From: Castellaniella sp049671645
GTDB lineage: Bacteria; Pseudomonadota; Gammaproteobacteria; Burkholderiales; Burkholderiaceae_B
Direction: 5' to 3'
NCBI RefSeq assembly: GCF_049671645.1
Contig: NZ_JBATVG010000011.1
Span: forward strand, 1-64,000
DNA length: 64,000 nt
In this document: positions 9,257 to 16,178 of the stretch, piece by piece
How the letters are laid out: each line of letters starts with the position of its first letter
How positions within the stretch are numbered: the first letter of the stretch is position 1
The notes under the pieces: generated by a model
Databases searched by the model: none
Seen by the model: only the letters and a program-made list of their open reading frames with translations
Told to the model about the DNA's origin: nothing
Program-made: the position numbers and the translations under genes

Positions 9257-9364
9257 GGCAGTGGGTGGCGGACAGGGTGCGTGTCACGCAGGCCCTGTAG
9301 AATCAAGATGGAAATCGTGTATTTTAAAGGACGCCCCATCTTTGGGGGCTTCAGGGTTGCGTTC

Positions 9365-11815
9365 ATGTTGCGTCATCGTCTGGCGGCTTTATTCGAGCCG
9401 CGTTCCTTGCTGGTTCTCAGCTCCCGCGATCTGCCCGTCGTGCAGTCGCCGCCGCCCCTGCTGCGCGGCCGCATCGCCGCCGTGAGGGTCGATGCAGCCG
9501 GGCAGTGGCGCTTGCCGGAGCGACTGGATTTTTTGCAGGCGGGCCAGCGGCTGGACATGGCGCTGCTCTGCCTGGACCCTGCCCGCCTGCCGGCTGCCCT
9601 GGGCGAACTGCGGGCGCACCATCCCCGCGCCCTGGTGCTGCTGCCTCACGAGACCCCTTCGGCCAACCCGGTCGAGACACGGACCTATTGCCAGGCCTGG
9701 GGGCAGATGAATGACTGCCTGGTTCTAGGGCCGGGCGCGCTGGGCATCCAGCGCCCGCACCTGGGGTTGAACCTGGGCCTGGATCCGCATGGCGCCCCGG
9801 TGGGCCGGGTGGCGTTGGTGGCGCAGTCACGCATGGTGGCGGCTGCCGTGCTGGATTGGGCCGATGATATCCAACTGGGGTTTTCCACTGTGGTTTCCAC
9901 GGGCGACGCCTCGGGCGTGACCACGGCCGAGGTCCTGGAATACCTGTCCATGGATGCGCGTTCGGACAGCATCGTGCTCTACCTGGAAGAGGCCGATTCG
10001 TCGCGCCGTTTCACCAGCGCCCTGATGGCGGCCGCCAGTGTCAAGCCGGTCATCGTTCTGAAAGCCGGCCGCCAGGGGCCGGGTCGTGATCCGGCCGCCG
10101 ACGCCGTGTTCGATGCCTTGTTGCGGCGCACCGGCGCCGTGCGCATCCGTTTCTTCGTGCAGTTGTTCTCGGCGCTGAAAGTGCTGGTTCACACCAAACG
10201 TCAGCGTGGGCGGCGCATTGCCCTGTTCGCCAACGGTCATGGCGCGGCCCATCTGGCGCTGGACGCGGTCGGCTCGGGCGGGCCTGTCTCGCGGGCGGAT
10301 CTGGGTACGCAAACCCGCCGTGACCTGGCCGCGCTGCTGGAGCCTGGCGCGGCGGTGGACAATCCCGTCGTCAGTCATGCCCCCCTGGACTCGGATCGCA
10401 TGCGGCAGGCCCTGTCCCTGCTGGCCTCCGATAGCAATGTCGACGGGGTGCTGGTCCTGATCGCCCCCGACGCCCTGTCGGATATGGATGCGGCGGCCGA
10501 AGCCCTGGCGCAGTTTTCCGAAGCCGCCGCCAAACCGATCATTTCCTGTTTCCTGGGGGATGCCTCGATGCGCGTGCAGCGCCACCGGCTGGATGCCGTG
10601 GGGTTGCCGGCTTTTCGCACACCGGAATCCGCCGCCAACGCCTTTGGCATCCTGGCCTCGTATCATTACAACCAGACCCTGGCCCAACAGGCGCTTCCGC
10701 CTGAAATGCTGAATCGGCCGCCGCGCCTGGACGAGGCCCGCGCGCTGCTGAATGACGCCATCATGTCCGGGCGGACGGAACTGGATCGCGCCAGCTGTCG
10801 CTGGCTGCTGGATTGCTTCCATGTCCCCATCCGGGTGGAAGACCAGCCCGCCCCCGAACCGGCCCGCCGGAACGTGCCCATGGCGATCCAGGTGCGCCAG
10901 GACGCCCATTTCGGCCCTTACCTGCAGTTCGGCCCGGGCGGGCGGCCCGCCCGGCTGGCGTCGCCGCATCGGGAAATCGAACTGCCGCCGCTGAACAATT
11001 ACCTGGCCCGCCAACTGATCCAGCGTGGCAAGTTCTGGTCCCGGGTGCTGGAAAAGGATCTCAGCCCGGCCGTGTTTGAACAGCTGCGCGAATCCCTGGA
11101 GCGGATTTCCGAGATCGTCAGCGCCTTGCCGGGCGTGCGCTCCCTGCACATCGATCCGCTGTGGTGGGACGATACCAGCTTGTTTGCCGAGGACGTCCGG
11201 ATCGGCCTGGACCCGAACTACGATGGCGAGCGCCCCGAAAATCAGGCGTACCGCCACATGGCCATCCATCCCTACCCGCGTCGCATGGTCCGGCCCATGG
11301 TGATGAAGGATGGCCAGGAATGGCTGCTGCGCCCCATCCGTCCGGAAGACGCCTCATTGCTGCAGGAATTCGTGCGCGAGCTCTCCGATGAGTCGCGCTA
11401 CATGCGTTTCGTGTCCATGCTGCGCGAATTGACTCCTCGCATGCTGGCCCGCTATACGCGGATCGACTACGACCGCGAAGTGGCCCTGGTGGCCACGGTT
11501 CAGGTCCCCAACCCTGAAAATCGCGGCTTGCTGCGCGAACGGATCGTCGGGTTCGCCCACTACCTGCGCAATGCCGATGGGCAAGGCGCCGAGTACGCGC
11601 TGGTCATCGCCGACGACTGGCAACGGCGCGGCCTGGGCGGGGAATTGATGCGCAGCCTGTTCCAGGTGGCCCGCCAGCAGGGCCTGCGCTACATCGAAGG
11701 CCTCGTGCTGGCCAGCAATCGGGCCATGATCGGCCTGATGACGTCCCTGGGCTTGCGGAACGATCCCGACGAAGAAGACCCGGGGATGAGAAGGGTATGG
11801 ATGAGGCTGGACTGA
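9365..11815 (+). CDS. Pat-like protein: degenerate acyl-CoA synthetase domains fused to a GNAT acetyltransferase
   Basis: 816 residues from the ATG at 9365 (CAGGG 8 bases upstream). An ATG at 9308 would add 19 residues. The N-terminal two thirds follow the NDP-forming acyl-CoA synthetase plan: CoA-binding-like, ligase-like and ATP-grasp-like domains. The segment GRQGPGRDPAADAVFDALL lacks the SHTGA catalytic-His motif normally found there. The last 180 residues are a GNAT domain (LRPIRPEDASLLQEF; acetyl-CoA loop WQRRGLGGELM). This is the layout of Pat/YfiQ protein lysine acetyltransferases, which modify acyl-CoA synthetases. A TAGAAT -10-like hexamer lies at 9298. Confidence 0.85.
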   Translation: MLRHRLAALFEPRSLLVLSSRDLPVVQSPPPLLRGRIAAVRVDAAGQWRLPERLDFLQAGQRLDMALLCLDPARLPAALGELRAHHPRALVLLPHETPSANPVETRTYCQAWGQMNDCLVLGPGALGIQRPHLGLNLGLDPHGAPVGRVALVAQSRMVAAAVLDWADDIQLGFSTVVSTGDASGVTTAEVLEYLSMDARSDSIVLYLEEADSSRRFTSALMAAASVKPVIVLKAGRQGPGRDPAADAVFDALLRRTGAVRIRFFVQLFSALKVLVHTKRQRGRRIALFANGHGAAHLALDAVGSGGPVSRADLGTQTRRDLAALLEPGAAVDNPVVSHAPLDSDRMRQALSLLASDSNVDGVLVLIAPDALSDMDAAAEALAQFSEAAAKPIISCFLGDASMRVQRHRLDAVGLPAFRTPESAANAFGILASYHYNQTLAQQALPPEMLNRPPRLDEARALLNDAIMSGRTELDRASCRWLLDCFHVPIRVEDQPAPEPARRNVPMAIQVRQDAHFGPYLQFGPGGRPARLASPHREIELPPLNNYLARQLIQRGKFWSRVLEKDLSPAVFEQLRESLERISEIVSALPGVRSLHIDPLWWDDTSLFAEDVRIGLDPNYDGERPENQAYRHMAIHPYPRRMVRPMVMKDGQEWLLRPIRPEDASLLQEFVRELSDESRYMRFVSMLRELTPRMLARYTRIDYDREVALVATVQVPNPENRGLLRERIVGFAHYLRNADGQGAEYALVIADDWQRRGLGGELMRSLFQVARQQGLRYIEGLVLASNRAMIGLMTSLGLRNDPDEEDPGMRRVWMRLD

Positions 11816-11841
11816 GAACCGTCCCTGCGGACGGTTCTCAG
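11812..11841 (+). terminator. Perfect 13-bp hairpin at the end of the Pat-like gene
   Basis: CTGAGAACCGTCC (11812-11824) and GGACGGTTCTCAG (11829-11841) pair perfectly around a CTGC loop. The left arm contains the stop codon TGA. No T-run follows, so it is either a 3'-end-protecting hairpin or a weak terminator rather than a classical intrinsic terminator. Confidence 0.6.
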
Positions 11842-11846
11842 CCAGC

Positions 11847-11883
11847 CGAATCGGAGCGCCTTGCAAGGCGCGACGTGGATGCC
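11847..11883. repeat. REP-like palindromic element, copy A
   Basis: Copy A carries the 16-bp perfect palindrome GCGCCTTGCAAGGCGC (11856-11871) between GAATCGGA and the shared tail GCGACGTGGATGCC. Copy B, 78 bases downstream, has the same frame with a different palindrome. The pair resembles intergenic REP elements. Confidence 0.65.
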
Positions 11884-11924
11884 TCGACCCAAGAGTCCTT
11901 GAGGATGAGATCGGACATGCCTAT

Positions 11925-11965
11925 CGAATCCGAGTGGCCTGCAGGCCGCGACGTGGAGGGATGCC
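11925..11965. repeat. REP-like palindromic element, copy B
   Basis: Copy B has GAATCCGAG, the 12-bp palindrome GGCCTGCAGGCC (11936-11947) and GCGACGTGGA, matching copy A outside the stem. The stem sequence differs but stays self-complementary, which suggests selection on structure. Weak similarity continues downstream of both copies (CCAAGAGTCC and CCAAGATGTCC). Confidence 0.65.
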
Positions 11966-11990
11966 CCAGTCCAAGATGTCCCGAGAACTA

Positions 11991-12677
11991 CTATTTCGTG
12001 TCTGATTCATCCGCGAAAACCTCCACCAGGAACTCCCGGATGTCGTCCAGTTCCTGGGGATGCAGCCCGTGGGGCATCGGGTACGTGTGCCATTGCACCG
12101 GTTGCCCCAGCCCGATCATCGCGTCGCGGCTGGCCTCCGAATACGTCAGGGGCACCACCATGTCCTGCGTGCCGTGCGCCATGAACACCGGCGTGGCCGC
12201 ATTGGCCGGATGGCGCTCGGCCGCCGTGGTATTGCGCAACGGCAGATAGCCCGACAGGCCGATCAGCCCGGCCAGGCGGTGTTCCAGCCGCAAACCCGTG
12301 TACAGCGCCATGGCGCAGCCCTGGGAAAAGCCGGCCAATACGATCCGTTCCCGTGGAATGCCGCGTTCGGCTTCGCGCGTGATCAGGGCCGTGACGGCGT
12401 GCCGAGCGGCCCGGATGCCGTCCACGTCTTCGCGGGCGTCGCGGTCTAGGCCGTACAGGTCGTACCAGGCCCGCATCGGCGTTCCCCCGTTCAGCGTGAC
12501 CGGGCGGACCGGCGCGTGCGGAAAGACGAAGCGGATATCCGGCAGTCGGGGATGCGCCAGTTCGGGGACGATGGGCTCGAAGTCGTGACCGTCCGCCCCT
12601 AGCCCGTGCAGCCAGATCACGCTGTGCGTGGGCTTGGGGCCGGTGGCGCGTTCAATCGTTTCCAGCATCGTGTCCAT
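11991..12677 (-). CDS. Alpha/beta-hydrolase carboxylesterase (phospholipase/carboxylesterase family)
   Basis: 228 residues from the ATG at 12677 (MDTMLETIERATGP). The oxyanion region is VIWLHGLGADGHDF, the nucleophile elbow GFSQG has Ser118, and the Asp and His of the triad are likely in GTQDMVVPL and PMPHGLHP. This matches bacterial carboxylesterases of the EstB/acyl-protein-thioesterase type, which hydrolyse short-chain esters. The start lies inside darP (26-base overlap), so translation is probably coupled. A TTG at 12698 would add 7 residues. Confidence 0.9.
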   Translation of the reverse strand: MDTMLETIERATGPKPTHSVIWLHGLGADGHDFEPIVPELAHPRLPDIRFVFPHAPVRPVTLNGGTPMRAWYDLYGLDRDAREDVDGIRAARHAVTALITREAERGIPRERIVLAGFSQGCAMALYTGLRLEHRLAGLIGLSGYLPLRNTTAAERHPANAATPVFMAHGTQDMVVPLTYSEASRDAMIGLGQPVQWHTYPMPHGLHPQELDDIREFLVEVFADESDTK

Positions 12678-13233
12678 TGGGGATGTCCTCGAAATCAATC
12701 TGCTTCAGCGTCTGGAACAGGGCCCGGTAATGTTTGCGGGCGGGTTCCTGATCCGGCGTGCGCGACAGGTTGTCCTGGGCTTCTTTTCGGGCGGCGCGGA
12801 TCTGGGCCCGCAAGGCCTGGATATCCAGTTGCGGAAAGGATGCCAGCAGCCGCGTCAGGGCTTCGTCGTCGTCGATCAGGCGGTCGCGCAGCGCTTCCAG
12901 GCGGTGCATGGACCTCGTCAGTTCGCGCGACCCGCTGGCCCATTCCGCCAGTTGGCGGCGCAGGGCCTGGGCGTCGGCGCGGCGCAGCAGCTTGCCCACG
13001 TAATGGGTTTGCCGGCGGCGGCCTTCGTTGCTGTGGATGCGTTGGGCCAGGGCAATGGCTTCACGCAGGGATTCGTCCAGCGGCAGTTGCGCCAGTCGGG
13101 TGGCGGGCAGGGCGATCAGTTCGCGGCCCAGATCGAGCAAGGCGTGCAGATCGCGCTTGACCTGGGATTTGCTGGGCCGCTGGTCTTGGGCGGTATCCTC
13201 GTCCGGCAGGCGTTCGTCCATGGATTCGGGCAT
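12652..13233 (-). CDS. darP: Ribosome-associated protein DarP/YjgA (DUF615)
   Basis: 193 residues, rich in charged helices, matching the YjgA/DarP family that binds late 50S assembly intermediates. Typical segments are PSKSQVKRDLHALLDLGREL near the start and RRQTHYVGKLLRR in the middle. The C-terminal end (FEDIPNGHDAGND) runs through the start of the downstream esterase. It is divergent from pmbA, 52 bases away, an arrangement also known for yjgA and pmbA in other proteobacteria. Confidence 0.92.
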   Translation of the reverse strand: MPESMDERLPDEDTAQDQRPSKSQVKRDLHALLDLGRELIALPATRLAQLPLDESLREAIALAQRIHSNEGRRRQTHYVGKLLRRADAQALRRQLAEWASGSRELTRSMHRLEALRDRLIDDDEALTRLLASFPQLDIQALRAQIRAARKEAQDNLSRTPDQEPARKHYRALFQTLKQIDFEDIPNGHDAGND

Positions 13234-13285
13234 AAAATGGTTTGCAATTGGCTATGATAACCGCCTTGACTCCGGCAGATTGCGC

Positions 13286-14653
13286 ATGAAAGAACACACA
13301 GACGATTTCCTGGACATCCCTGTCCAGCAGGCCCAGTTCCGCGAACTGATCACCGATGCCCTGCGTTGCGCCCGCGATGCGGGCGCCTCGGACGCCGCGG
13401 CCGAGGTCTCCGAAAGCCGGGGGCTTTCCGTCGCCGTGCGGCACCGTACGCTGGAAACCATCGAACAGACCCGGGACCGGTCCCTGGCCATCACGGTCTT
13501 TGCCGGCCAGCGCCGGGGGTCGGCATCGACATCCGATTTTTCGGCGGACGCCGTGCGCAAGACCGTCGAAGCTGCCTGGCACATCGCCCGTCATACGGCG
13601 GAAGATCCCGCCGCCGGCCTGCCGGACGCGGATCAGCTGGCGCAGCACTATCCGGACCTGGACCTGCATCACCCCTGGGGGATCGATGTGGCCGACGCCG
13701 CCCGCCTGGCCATCCGGGCCGAGCGCGCGGCGATGGCGGTTAGCGCTCAGATCACCAATACCGAAGGCGCTTCTCTGGACACCATGGAAGGCCATTTCGT
13801 CCTGGGCAATTCGCGGGGCTTTCTGGGGGGCTATCCTTATTCCCGGCATAGCCTGTCGGTGGCGCCCATCGCCGGGCAGGGCGACGGCATGCAGCGCGAC
13901 TTCTGGTATACGTCCGCGCGCCGCGCCCAGGATCTGGCCGACCCCGTCCGCGTGGGCCGCTACGCCGCTGAACGCGCCTTGTCGCGGCTCAACGCCCGCA
14001 GCGTGAAAACCGGCCACTATCCGGTGCTCTTCGAGGCCCCCTTGGCCGTGGGCCTGTTGGGCGCTCTGGTGCAGGCCACCAGCGGCGGGGCCCTGTACCG
14101 CAAGGCCAGCTTTCTGCTCGACAGCCTGGGAAAGCCGGTGTTGGCCGATCATCTGGACGTGATTGAAAATCCCTATATTCCGGGTGCGCAGGGCAGTTCC
14201 CCGTTCGATGCCGAGGGCGTGCGCACGCAGGCCCGCCGCGTGGTCGACCAGGGGGTCTTGAGCGGCTATTTCCTGTCCACCTATACCGCCCGGAAACTGG
14301 GCCTGGCCACGACCGGAAATGCCGGCGGTTCGCATAACCTCAGCCTGCGTTCGCGCCTGACCCGTCCGTCGGACGACCTGGACGCCATGCTGCGCAAGAT
14401 GGACACAGGCCTGCTGGTGACGGAGCTCATCGGCCAGGGCGTCAACTACGTGACGGGCGACTATTCCCGCGGGGCCTTCGGCTACTGGGTGCAGGGCGGC
14501 GTGATTCGCCATCCCGTGCATGAAATCACGATTGCGGGCAATCTGTCGGACATGTTCCGCCAGATGATCGCCGTCGGGGCGGATGTCCATGCCCGGGGCG
14601 CGAAATCCACCGGTTCCATCCTGATCGAGCGCATGGCGGTAGCCGGCCAGTGA
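13286..14653 (+). CDS. pmbA: TldD/PmbA-family metalloprotease
   Basis: 455 residues from the ATG at 13286 (MKEHTDDFLDIP), matching PmbA length. The family is a cytoplasmic zinc protease that works with TldD in maturing small modified peptides and degrading antitoxins. Conserved features seen are the N-terminal RHRTLETIEQTRDRSLAITVF and the C-terminal GNAGGSHNLSLR and GAFGYWVQGGVIRHPVHEIT. Upstream extension of the frame runs into darP on the other strand and was rejected. No tldD is in the window. Confidence 0.93.
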   Translation: MKEHTDDFLDIPVQQAQFRELITDALRCARDAGASDAAAEVSESRGLSVAVRHRTLETIEQTRDRSLAITVFAGQRRGSASTSDFSADAVRKTVEAAWHIARHTAEDPAAGLPDADQLAQHYPDLDLHHPWGIDVADAARLAIRAERAAMAVSAQITNTEGASLDTMEGHFVLGNSRGFLGGYPYSRHSLSVAPIAGQGDGMQRDFWYTSARRAQDLADPVRVGRYAAERALSRLNARSVKTGHYPVLFEAPLAVGLLGALVQATSGGALYRKASFLLDSLGKPVLADHLDVIENPYIPGAQGSSPFDAEGVRTQARRVVDQGVLSGYFLSTYTARKLGLATTGNAGGSHNLSLRSRLTRPSDDLDAMLRKMDTGLLVTELIGQGVNYVTGDYSRGAFGYWVQGGVIRHPVHEITIAGNLSDMFRQMIAVGADVHARGAKSTGSILIERMAVAGQ

Positions 14654-14755
14654 CTGCGTCTCCCGCCGTGATGCGGGGGCTGCGCGCAATTGGTTGCACA
14701 GTGTAATATCAGGGGCGCTTCTTCCAATTCGAACACACCAAGGAGATCACTCATC

Positions 14756-15856
14756 ATGCAGCGTCGTGCATTTCTGAAAAAGGCCGGGCTGGGGGCTGTC
14801 GCCGGCACGGCAGCCGTGGCCGCGCCTTCTATCGCGCAGACCAGCCCCCAGATCAACTGGAAAATGACGTCCACCTACGCGCCCGCCACCCCGGCGCTGT
14901 ATTCCACGGCGCAGCTGTTTTGCAGCATGGTCAAGGATCTGACCGACGGCAATTTCAATATCCGCCTGTATCCGGTCGGCGAGCTGGTGCCCGGCTTCGG
15001 CGTGATGGACGCCGTCGGCAACCGCACGGTGGAATGCGGCCAGACCGCGTCCTACTACTACTACGGCAAGGACCCTTCCTTCTGCTTCGACACGGCGGTG
15101 CCCTTCGGCCTGAACGTGCGCCAGATGAATGCCTGGATGCAAGAGGGCGGTGGCCTGAAGCTGATGCGCGAACTGTTCGCGCCGCGCGGCATCATCAACT
15201 TCCCCTTCGGCAATACGGGCACCCAGATGGGCGGCTGGTACCGCAAGGAAATCAAGACCCCCGAAGATCTGAAGGGCCTGACGATGCGCACGGCCGGTTT
15301 TGCGGGCGAAGTCCTGTCGCGCATGGGCGTGGTCCCGCAGCAGATCGCCACGGGCGACATTTATCCCGCCCTGGAAAAGGGCGCCCTGGATGCCGTCGAA
15401 TTCGTCGGGCCGGTGGATGACGAAAAGCTGGGCTTCCAGAAGGTCGCCAAATACTATTACTACCCGGGCTGGTGGGAAGGTTCCGCCCAGGTGTCGCTGT
15501 ACGTCAACGACAAGGCCTATGCCGAACTGCCCAAGCCTTACCAGGCGGTGGTCGATGTGGCTTCGCGCGCGGCGGCCAACCATCTGGTCGAATACTATGA
15601 CAACAACAATCCGGACGCCTTGCGTCGCCTGATCGCAGGGGGGGCCGTCCTGAAGAGCTTCCCGCGCGAAGTCATGGACGCGTCCTTCAAGGCTTCCGCC
15701 GAGGTCTACAAGGAATTCTGCGACAAGAACCCCGGCTTCAAGAAGATCTTCGACAGCTACATGTCGTTCCGCGATAACGTGGTGCCCTGGTTCCGTGTGG
15801 CCGAAGGCTCTTTCGACAACTATCTGGGCGCCGCTCTGGCCCGTCAGAAGAAGTAA
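14756..15856 (+). CDS. TRAP transporter substrate-binding protein (DctP-like), Tat-type signal
   Basis: 366 residues from the ATG at 14756. The N-terminus MQRRAFLKKAGLGAVAG is a twin-arginine-like signal, followed by a cleavage region at about 25-30. The body is a DctP-type periplasmic binding protein for organic acids (WKMTSTYAPATPALYS; MRTAGFAGEVLSRMGVVPQQI; ALEKGALDAVEFVGP). No dctQ or dctM membrane partner is adjacent, so the importer must be encoded elsewhere. A strong terminator follows at 15896. The ligand is not predictable here. Confidence 0.88.
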   Translation: MQRRAFLKKAGLGAVAGTAAVAAPSIAQTSPQINWKMTSTYAPATPALYSTAQLFCSMVKDLTDGNFNIRLYPVGELVPGFGVMDAVGNRTVECGQTASYYYYGKDPSFCFDTAVPFGLNVRQMNAWMQEGGGLKLMRELFAPRGIINFPFGNTGTQMGGWYRKEIKTPEDLKGLTMRTAGFAGEVLSRMGVVPQQIATGDIYPALEKGALDAVEFVGPVDDEKLGFQKVAKYYYYPGWWEGSAQVSLYVNDKAYAELPKPYQAVVDVASRAAANHLVEYYDNNNPDALRRLIAGGAVLKSFPREVMDASFKASAEVYKEFCDKNPGFKKIFDSYMSFRDNVVPWFRVAEGSFDNYLGAALARQKK

Positions 15857-15895
15857 ACCCGGTTCTCGGGCCCTTGGGGCCCGCTGCAAGACCCG

Positions 15896-15938
15896 CACCC
15901 CGGGGGTTGGACATCGATCCGACCCCCGGGGTGTTTTT
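15896..15938 (+). terminator. Intrinsic terminator after the TRAP binding protein
   Basis: The 12-bp perfect stem CACCCCGGGGGT (15896-15907) and ACCCCCGGGGTG (15922-15933) is followed directly by TTTTT. It lies 40 bases after the stop of the binding-protein gene. Confidence 0.9.
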
Positions 15939-15951
15939 CTTGTGGGAAATC

Positions 15952-15979
15952 GGCGGAAATATACGAAGGTATATCCGCC
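15952..15979. promoter_or_regulatory. Inverted repeat in the mgtA upstream region
   Basis: GGCGGAAATATAC (15952-15964) and GTATATCCGCC (15969-15979) form an 11-bp inverted repeat around GAAG, with two extra bases in the left arm. It lies about 200 bases before mgtA, in a gap of about 320 bases (15857-16178) that otherwise holds only the terminator. It could be an operator or a leader hairpin of mgtA. The rest of the gap shows no gene that I can support. Confidence 0.45.
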
Positions 15980-16178
15980 CTGTACATAGGTGGACGGCCT
16001 CGATCCCAATGTCTTCTGGTCAGGCTTCATCGTGGATGTGAAAATGCGATCCGCATGATTCATGCGTCATGGTCGACGTATGTGATTGCCCGGATTCTTT
16101 CCATGAGAACCCGCTCGCAGCCCCAGTACGTGTGCCGGTGGCCGAATCAAAAGTATGACCCGAGTCGGAGGCCGCTCC

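Noticed and set aside
8222..9364. Upstream extension of the Pat-like gene through gltX
   Set aside because: The frame is open, but it runs antisense through gltX. The family-like N-terminus begins near 9365.
9827..11269. 480-codon antisense open frame in the Pat-like gene
   Set aside because: Shadow of a well-supported gene, without ribosome site or recognisable domains.
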